Positions 1-4,940 of a stretch of 6,476 bases of DNA are shown one piece after another (position 1 is the first letter of the stretch; every line of letters begins with the position of its first letter). The stretch is from the NCBI GenBank assembly GCA_002352125.1, contig DEHU01000033.1, positions 176-6,651 on the forward strand, written 5' to 3'. The stretch is from Competibacteraceae bacterium UBA2792 (GTDB taxonomy: Bacteria > Pseudomonadota > Gammaproteobacteria > Competibacterales > Competibacteraceae). The notes below the pieces were generated by a model, which had not been told where the DNA came from, ran no database searches, and worked only from the letters and a program-made list of their open reading frames with translations. The position numbers and the translations under genes are program-made.

Positions 1-753
1 CAGCGAAATCCGCCGCAGCAGGTTGGCGAACAGGGCGCCGAACCGGAACGCCTCCGGCCCGACCAGCTTTTCATCCTGCCGTATCCGCAGAGGGGTTTCC
101 AAAACCAGCGTCAGCCGTGCCGGGCAGGGTGGCGGTTTCGGCACCAAGGACGGTAAGGGTTGCAGCGATTCGCCAGGGCGGTAAATCGGCCGCCAATCGC
201 CTACCGGCGTTTGTTGCGCGACCCGAGACAACTCCAGCCGGCCATCCCCCTGACCGACGCCCCGTTGGCCGGCCCGATCAAAAGCGTGCAGCACATAGGG
301 CAGATGCCGGTTGCCGTGCCCGAGCAATACCGCGTCCACGCCGACCGTCGCGCCGGCCTCATGCGCTCCCCCCGACCCCGGCCGCAACACGTAGGGATGC
401 GGCGCGGCGGGGTATTTACGCAGCTTGCCGGCGGCAGGGTCGGGCGGCGTCTCGAACAAGTAAGGATAAATGCAGGAGCGATATAGCAGGCAGGGCGGGC
501 AGGCCGGCTCGCGGGTGACGCAGACCAGTTTTTTCAGGGCGCGGCCGAACGCCCCCCGCCAGGCCGAGCCGGCGTAGGCGGGCAGGCGCACGGCGTCCAG
601 AGCGACGAATTCCAGCCGGTAGACGGCTACCGGCAGCGAGAGCGGGACGCTGGCATCCGGGCCGAGGGTGGCCATCGGCGGTTCCACCACCGGCGCATCG
701 GGAATTCCGGAGGGCGCGGTTGCGTTGGAGCATTCGGCGAAAGAGGGTGGCAT
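1..753 (-). CDS. cas6: Cas6-type CRISPR pre-crRNA processing endoribonuclease (C-terminal part off window)
   Basis: Cas6 enzymes cut the CRISPR precursor transcript within each repeat to release guide RNAs. The frame is open from an ATG at 753 to the left edge, giving 251 residues; the C-terminal part and stop lie outside. Family signs in order: a glycine-arginine stretch AGSAWRGAFGRALKK (61-75), four cysteines in the pattern CX6CX2CX5C (C78, C85, C88, C94) followed by YLFETP (98-103), a glycine-rich GQRGVGQGDGRLEL (162-175), and a PLRIRQDEKL segment (221-230) leading into LLRRISL at the edge. This order fits the RAMP-type Cas6 family (COG5551/PF10040), recognised by eye. The ATG at 753 has GAGG 9 bases upstream (763-766, minus). 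An in-frame ATG at 675 is possible, but only a weak GGTGG precedes it; the extra 26 residues are low-complexity and uncertain. The catalytic residues cannot be judged. The gene reads leftwards, so partner cas genes and arrays would be to the left. Confidence 0.87.
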   Translation of the reverse strand, partial: MPPSFAECSNATAPSGIPDAPVVEPPMATLGPDASVPLSLPVAVYRLEFVALDAVRLPAYAGSAWRGAFGRALKKLVCVTREPACPPCLLYRSCIYPYLFETPPDPAAGKLRKYPAAPHPYVLRPGSGGAHEAGATVGVDAVLLGHGNRHLPYVLHAFDRAGQRGVGQGDGRLELSRVAQQTPVGDWRPIYRPGESLQPLPSLVPKPPPCPARLTLVLETPLRIRQDEKLVGPEAFRFGALFANLLRRISL

Positions 754-822
754 GGCGGAAAGCCTCGCGGGTGAATGGTCGCATGCCCCGAGTATGCCAC
801 GCTGCGACCGGCCTGGCCGGAG

Positions 823-836
823 CGGCAAGCTTGCCG
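823..836. repeat. Perfect 14-base palindrome in the cupin-cas6 gap
   Basis: CGGCAAGCTTGCCG reads the same on both strands. A second pair, GGCCGG (815-820) with CCGGCC (834-839), overlaps it. It lies between the end of the cupin gene and the start of cas6 (both minus). It could be a binding site, or a hairpin that weakens read-through from the cupin gene, but no run of T follows on the minus strand, so it is not a typical intrinsic terminator. The rest of this 206-base gap shows no gene. A possible minus-strand TTGATT (positions 898-903) has TAGAAT only 14 bases downstream, too close for a convincing promoter. Confidence 0.45.
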
Positions 837-959
837 GCCGAGCCGCTTCCTCGTTCCGAACCGTCCCGGGCGGCGCTATTCTATTCCGGTGGCGTCGAAT
901 CAACCCCGGATTCGCGATGAAAAGCCCCAAACAACGCCGCCAGAAAATCGAGGCTCGGC

Positions 960-1646
960 CTACCCCAAGCCCCCGAGCCGGACGTAGAGCCGGCAACCGG
1001 TCGTCGAGCGGAAACGGCCCGCGTCGCCAGCCGGATAGCGCAGCCAGCCGCCTGGCCCGCAAACGCCATCCTCGTCGCCGAGCTCGCCCTCCAGGACGAG
1101 GATTTCCTCGCCGCCGGCGAGGCCGAGGCGCGGCCTGGATGCGCCCGGCGCCCAGCGTTCCAGACGCATGCGCTCGGGGTAACCGGCTTGGGCGTAGAGC
1201 TGTTGGTTTTCGATGCCCGGTGCCGGACCGGCCGCCCACGCCCCGGCTGTGGTGTCCAGGACGATTCGCGGCCGATCCGCGCCGGGATACTGGCGCAAGC
1301 GCACGAACAGCAGGCAACCCGCGCCGGAACGCGGAGCGTGGCGGCTGCCGTCGGGGTTGAGCAGGTAAGTGCCGGCCGGATAGTCGCCGTGCTCGTCGGC
1401 AAACACCCCGTCCAGCACCAGGATTTCCTCGCCTTCGGGGTGCGCGTGAGGCCGGAAAGATCCCCCTGGCGCGTAGCACACCAGGCTGGTCACCGGGCCG
1501 TGTTCGCCGCCGACCCGGTACAGCGGTTTGCGCCAGACCGTGCCGCTGGGACTGGCATCCCAGTCCAGGGCGGCGGTGTCCACTGCCGCCCGCCGGCACA
1601 GGTCGGGATGGCAGTCGGGGAGGGCGCTATCGGTGGGTGAGGTCAT
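960..1646 (-). CDS. ChrR-type double-cupin domain protein
   Basis: This is a 228-residue soluble protein built from two copies of a cupin fold. The first cupin (about 35-122) carries a metal-binding pattern: GGSFRPHAHPEGEE with H67, H69 and E73, plus H103. The second (about 145-226) repeats the core (GGEEILVLEGE against GEEILVLDGVF) but has RPRLGLAGGEE where the first has RPHAHPEGEE. Its histidines are gone, so it probably binds no metal. The pattern resembles the cupin half of ChrR, the zinc-dependent anti-sigma factor that controls ECF sigma factor RpoE, but the N-terminal zinc-binding anti-sigma domain is absent and no sigma factor is adjacent. An anti-sigma role is therefore not supported; a small-molecule sensor or oxygenase-like role is equally open. 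The start at 1646 was chosen because AGAGGA lies 10 bases upstream (1657-1662, minus). The frame is open further upstream to 1823, but those codons give an arginine-rich sequence unlike the family. Stop TAG at 960-962. Confidence 0.85.
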   Translation of the reverse strand: MTSPTDSALPDCHPDLCRRAAVDTAALDWDASPSGTVWRKPLYRVGGEHGPVTSLVCYAPGGSFRPHAHPEGEEILVLDGVFADEHGDYPAGTYLLNPDGSRHAPRSGAGCLLFVRLRQYPGADRPRIVLDTTAGAWAAGPAPGIENQQLYAQAGYPERMRLERWAPGASRPRLGLAGGEEILVLEGELGDEDGVCGPGGWLRYPAGDAGRFRSTTGCRLYVRLGGLG

Positions 1647-1833
1647 GGCGGAACGATCCTCTGCGCGAAATCGACGGACGATGAGAGCGCGGCGAGCCGG
1701 CGAAAGTTCGACGCTCGATACGGCTAACCTCCAGCGCCGTCGTGACCGCCAACGCGGCCCAGCGGCTCGCCCGGCCCGGCGACAGTCCTGATCCATCGAT
1801 GGTGGCCGGATACAACGTGACACATGGCTTCCG

Positions 1834-1868
1834 ATAGCCTTTACCGGCTGATTTGGCCGGTCAGCTAT
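1834..1868. repeat. Compound stem-loop
   Basis: An inner 6-base stem ACCGGC (1843-1848) pairs with GCCGGT (1856-1861) around a 7-base loop. An outer 5-base stem ATAGC (1834-1838) pairs with GCTAT (1864-1868), with an asymmetric internal loop (4 bases on one side, 2 on the other). Both stems pair perfectly. No T-run follows on either strand, so a standard rho-independent terminator is unlikely. It could be an RNA structure in the cupin leader on the minus strand, a repetitive extragenic element, or chance in GC-rich DNA. Confidence 0.45.
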
Positions 1869-2239
1869 GACTCAACTCCCGACGAAACGCTCGTTCTGTA
1901 AAGAGCGCGGTGCGAAATGGAAAAATATCAATGTCTTCTTGCTTGGCGGGTTGTGACAGCCTCGCTCCTATTGGGCCTGATCGGGCAGGGCAGCCTGGCG
2001 AGTTGCTGGCGGCGGTTGCGGCGGGCAAGATGAGCGATGCGTCTGCGCCGCGGCGATGTTCGAGCAGTTGGGAATCGCGCCGCACGCGCATGCGGTGGCG
2101 CCACGCGCCGCGTTCTGCTGGGCTAGCCAGCTCCATGCGGAGGCGGTCTGACTCGATCGGGCGAGGGAACGGGAATCTGCCGATCACTGGCAGACTTGGC
2201 GCGACGAACGAACTCCTCCGATTGAGGATAAATTAATTA

Positions 2240-2265
2240 CACGTCACTTACTAAAAAAAGACGTG
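2240..2265. promoter_or_regulatory. Inverted repeat, possible operator before the depolymerase fusion gene
   Basis: CACGTC (2240-2245) and its exact reverse complement GACGTG (2260-2265) are separated by 14 bases that end in seven A's. The half-sites are 20 bases apart, about two helical turns, which suits a dimeric DNA-binding protein. It lies 78 bases before the ATG at 2344, in the most AT-rich part of the window. The downstream protein begins with a module that may bind DNA, so self-regulation is possible, but this is inference. A short hairpin is the alternative reading. Confidence 0.35.
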
Positions 2266-2343
2266 CATTTTGCTAGTAGCCGTATTACTCTTCGCGGGTG
2301 ACGAAATCACTTGCGAGATTTTCTTAATGACTCGCGGACGACA

Positions 2344-4917
2344 ATGGGCATTCCGAACACCTTGGCACGTTATGAATTCAGCGAGAGGCTTGCCGATATC
2401 CTCGGCGAGTCGCGGCGCGACTTGCGTTTCCGCGTCACTTTGCTGGTGAGCAGCGGACTGGTTGCGGCCGGGCCGCGCGGGCGAGGGTCGCCGCCGGCAA
2501 CGGCGGAGTACGCAGCGCAGTTGTTGATCGGTGCGATGGCGGCACCGCAGCAGTCGCAAACGATCGAAGCCATCCGCTGCTATTTCGGCTTGGTGCCGAT
2601 GGCCTTTGGCCAGCACGCGCCGCGGGTTCTTTTCGGTCCGCCGGCACGGGTTGCCGACGACGGCGGTGCCGGAAGTTTGTTGCTCAAGCTCGAAGGACTG
2701 TGTTTTGGCGAGGCGTTGGGTGGCCTGCTCGAACTGGCTTGCGCGGACGAAACGCGACCGCTGGTCTCGGCAGAGCTGTTTGGCATCTCGATTCAACGCG
2801 GTTGTCCGGTTGCCTCGTTGCAGTTCATGACCCGATGGCAGGGTAGGCGGGCAGTGATCAGTCATGCATACGGTCTGGCGCCGGAGGCTGCTCCGCCCGC
2901 CTGGCTCGATCCGCAATGCGGTGGGAGTGCCGATCCGGGTCTCTTCCACACCGTCTTTATGCCGGGCCGAAAGCTGATCGAAGTCGGCCTGCTTACTACC
3001 TCGTCGGATGACAGGAGGAGCCTGATGCTGAACAAACTTGGCCACCGCGTGGCCACTATTGCCAAAATGGCGAAACACGCTGCCAGCACGCCGCACGGCA
3101 GCCGTTGGGAGAAACTTCTGTCGGCCCTGGCCGCAGTAGAGGCATGGTCCGACCAGATCGACAAGCAGGAGCACCGGCTGATCGAAACCACCGATTTCGG
3201 TACCAATCCGGGCGAGCTGCGGATGTTCGCCTATCTGCCGCAGCAGTTGCCGCGCAACGCGCCGCTGGTCGTCGTGCTGCATGGCTGTACGCAGAGCGCG
3301 ACTTCGTATAACAAGGGATCCGGTTGGTCGACGCTGGCGGATCGGCACGGGTTCGCGTTGCTCTTTCCGCAGCAGCAACTGAACAATAACCCTTTGCGCT
3401 GCTTCAACTGGTTTCGCCCGGAAGACAATGAACGCGGGCGCGGCGAGCCCGAATCGATTCGCCAGATGGTCGAAACGATGGTGCAGCGGCATGGAATTGA
3501 CCGGCAGCGCGTGTTTGTCACCGGCACGTCTTCGGGTGGTGCGATGACCAACGTGTTGCTCGCAACGTACCCCGACGTCTTTGCGGGCGGTGCGGTGATC
3601 GCTGGTGTGCCCTACCGTAGCGCCAGCGGGTTGCAGGAAGGCCTCGAAAGCATTTTCCAGGGACGTTGCCGGCCCGCCAGCGAGTGGGGCAACCTCGTGC
3701 GCGGCGCATCCTCGCACAGCGGACCGTGGCCGCGCGTCTCGGTTTGGCACGGCGATGCCGATACCGCGGTGAAGCCGGTCAATGCCGAGGAGACGATCAA
3801 GCAATGGATCGACGTGCACGGACTCGACGTGCGCCCGGCGGTGGAAATGAACGTCGGCGGCCATCCGCGCCGCGTCTGGCACGGAGCCAGCGGCGAGGAA
3901 CTGATCGAGTCTTACACGATTACCGGCATGTCGCACGGCGCGGCGCTCGATCCTGGCGCCGAGCCGCACCAGTGTGGAACCGCGGCGCCGTTCTTCAATG
4001 CGGTCGGCATTTCCTCGACGCACCGCATCGCCGATTTCTGGGGGCTGCTGACCAGCCCGCCCGCCGCTGCCGAAGTCGCCACTGATGGAGCTGCGGAGGC
4101 GGCCGCTAGCGTTGATGCGCCCGGCGAGGTGCAGATTCTTTCGTTGCCGGCGGGCGGCTCCAAACCGCACGAGTCCGGGCCGGGTGCGGCATCTGACACC
4201 GCTTCTGCTCGGGCCAGCGATTCCTCGGGCAACGAGCGGTGGGGTGCCGCCGGGCGGACACTCGGCATCGACGTGCACGGAATCATTTCTGCGTCGCTCG
4301 AAGCGGCGGGTTTGCTGAAGGGTGGCGCGGGTCGCCGATCGGAAAGCAACGCGCCACTCGGCATCGACATCCCGGGTATCATTTCCACCGCGCTGGAGGC
4401 GGCGGGAGCGTGGAAGGAGATCGCGCAGCGTGCCGCGCCCGCCGCTTCGGCGGCGATAAACGCGTCGGGCTGGGAGGGGTCAGGCTGGGAACTGCTGCGG
4501 GACGATCCGCGCGCCTTCCGCGGCGGCTCGATGTTGTGCGGTTATGCTTCTTCCGGCGACAACGGCGTACTCGGCGCGCGGGCGCACTCGATCAGCCGCA
4601 AGATCACCTTGGGCGAGCGGCCCAAGCTGAGCTACGTGCGGCGGCTGGACCTCCATGCGGCCGTCAATGACTATACAAGTGCCAGTTTCCGCGTACTGGT
4701 GAACGGCGTCGTGGTGGACGAAGTCACCGCGATCGGGATGCTGCACCAGGAAACCGAATGGTTACGCCTGTCGGCGATCGATCTGTCGCGCTTCGCCGGT
4801 CAGACGGTCGTGCTGACGCTCGAAGTGGCGGCGTACTCGAATACGTGCAGCACCGTTTTTGCGAAAGCATGGATCGATCAGATCAGGATCGAGAACGCGG
4901 TCGAGACGGTGACCTAG
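2344..4917 (+). CDS. PHB depolymerase-family esterase fused to an unrecognised N-terminal module
   Basis: This 857-residue protein has four parts. Residues 1-225 are an unrecognised module: two helix-rich segments (ESRRDLRFRVTLLVSSGLV, then GRGSPPATAEYAAQLLIGAM) look like a winged helix, followed by a mixed domain. Residues 279-569 are an alpha/beta-hydrolase of the Esterase_PHB/LpqC type, which cleaves polyhydroxyalkanoate or related ester bonds. It has HGCTQSA (oxyanion region, 313-319), the lipase box GTSSG with nucleophile S396, HGDADTAV with D473, and GMSHG with H531, so the triad is complete. An Ala/Gly/Ser-rich linker (570-635) follows, then two 17-residue repeats (640-656, 672-688) and a beta-rich C-terminal domain (704-854), possibly polymer- or carbohydrate-binding. 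No signal peptide or membrane segment is seen. The start is uncertain: the ATG at 2344 has a weak ribosome site, a TTG at 2311 is in frame, and a strong internal site precedes the ATG at 3025, which would give 630 residues. Stop TAG at 4915-4917. The exact substrate is not known. Confidence 0.85.
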   Translation: MGIPNTLARYEFSERLADILGESRRDLRFRVTLLVSSGLVAAGPRGRGSPPATAEYAAQLLIGAMAAPQQSQTIEAIRCYFGLVPMAFGQHAPRVLFGPPARVADDGGAGSLLLKLEGLCFGEALGGLLELACADETRPLVSAELFGISIQRGCPVASLQFMTRWQGRRAVISHAYGLAPEAAPPAWLDPQCGGSADPGLFHTVFMPGRKLIEVGLLTTSSDDRRSLMLNKLGHRVATIAKMAKHAASTPHGSRWEKLLSALAAVEAWSDQIDKQEHRLIETTDFGTNPGELRMFAYLPQQLPRNAPLVVVLHGCTQSATSYNKGSGWSTLADRHGFALLFPQQQLNNNPLRCFNWFRPEDNERGRGEPESIRQMVETMVQRHGIDRQRVFVTGTSSGGAMTNVLLATYPDVFAGGAVIAGVPYRSASGLQEGLESIFQGRCRPASEWGNLVRGASSHSGPWPRVSVWHGDADTAVKPVNAEETIKQWIDVHGLDVRPAVEMNVGGHPRRVWHGASGEELIESYTITGMSHGAALDPGAEPHQCGTAAPFFNAVGISSTHRIADFWGLLTSPPAAAEVATDGAAEAAASVDAPGEVQILSLPAGGSKPHESGPGAASDTASARASDSSGNERWGAAGRTLGIDVHGIISASLEAAGLLKGGAGRRSESNAPLGIDIPGIISTALEAAGAWKEIAQRAAPAASAAINASGWEGSGWELLRDDPRAFRGGSMLCGYASSGDNGVLGARAHSISRKITLGERPKLSYVRRLDLHAAVNDYTSASFRVLVNGVVVDEVTAIGMLHQETEWLRLSAIDLSRFAGQTVVLTLEVAAYSNTCSTVFAKAWIDQIRIENAVETVT
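3013..3027 (+). promoter_or_regulatory. Strong internal ribosome binding site and start codon in the depolymerase frame
   Basis: A perfect AGGAGG (3013-3018) is followed by a 6-base spacer and ATG (3025-3027), in frame with the depolymerase. The product would start MLNKLGHRVATIAKMAKHA, a basic amphipathic segment of the kind I would expect at the start of a stand-alone PHB depolymerase, and would be 630 residues with triad S169, D246, H304. It is a better ribosome site than those before 2344 or 2311. Either this is the main start and the upstream module is a separate domain whose stop has been lost, or the locus makes both a long and a short protein. Confidence 0.6.
4261..4407 (+). repeat. 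Two-unit 96-base in-frame repeat in the depolymerase gene
   Basis: LGIDVHGIISASLEAAG (coded by 4261-4311) and LGIDIPGIISTALEAAG (4357-4407) match at 13 of 17 residues with a period of 32 residues. They lie between the low-complexity linker and the C-terminal beta-rich domain. The pattern suggests two short amphipathic helices arising by duplication. A role in self-association or in binding a polymer surface is inference. Confidence 0.75.
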
Positions 4918-4940
4918 GCATCCATTCTTGCCGGCTGGTT

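Larger units (their letters stand above)
1647..2343. other. Long gene-poor stretch between the cupin and depolymerase genes
   Basis: No convincing gene is seen here on either strand. The part next to the cupin gene (1647-1830) would hold its promoter, but no clear -35/-10 pair is visible. A stem-loop lies at 1834-1868. A 29-codon plus frame opens with ATG at 1867 and stops at 1954-1956; it has no ribosome site and no recognised product. From about 1958 to 2151 the plus strand looks protein-like only if the frame changes near 2040, which suggests a decayed gene rather than a live one. From about 2220 the sequence turns AT-rich, as expected of a regulatory region in front of the depolymerase gene. 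It contains an inverted repeat (2240-2265), but I could not find a sigma-70 promoter with acceptable spacing. Confidence 0.55.

Noticed and set aside
416..784. A 122-codon minus-strand open frame and plus-strand frames over the left end
   Set aside because: They are other frames of cas6. The cas6 frame has the family motifs but no stop inside the window.
1647..1823. A 59-codon N-terminal extension of the cupin protein
   Set aside because: It is arginine-rich and unlike the family; the ATG at 1646 has a good ribosome site.
1861..2236. Open frames of 108 codons on each strand in the spacer
   Set aside because: Neither has a ribosome site or a coherent domain. The plus frame is protein-like only up to about 2040, which is treated as a possible relic.
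2222..2334. Sigma-70 promoter before the depolymerase gene (TTGAGG, TAAATT, TACTAA candidates)
   Set aside because: No pair has spacing near 17 bases; TTGAGG to TACTAA is 21 bases apart.
2251..4278. A 675-codon open frame on the minus strand opposite the depolymerase gene
   Set aside because: Its codons align base for base with the sense codons, so its stops need sense TTA, CTA or TCA, which are rare in GC-rich coding sequence. The translation is Arg/His-rich and resembles no family, while the plus strand gives a complete catalytic triad.
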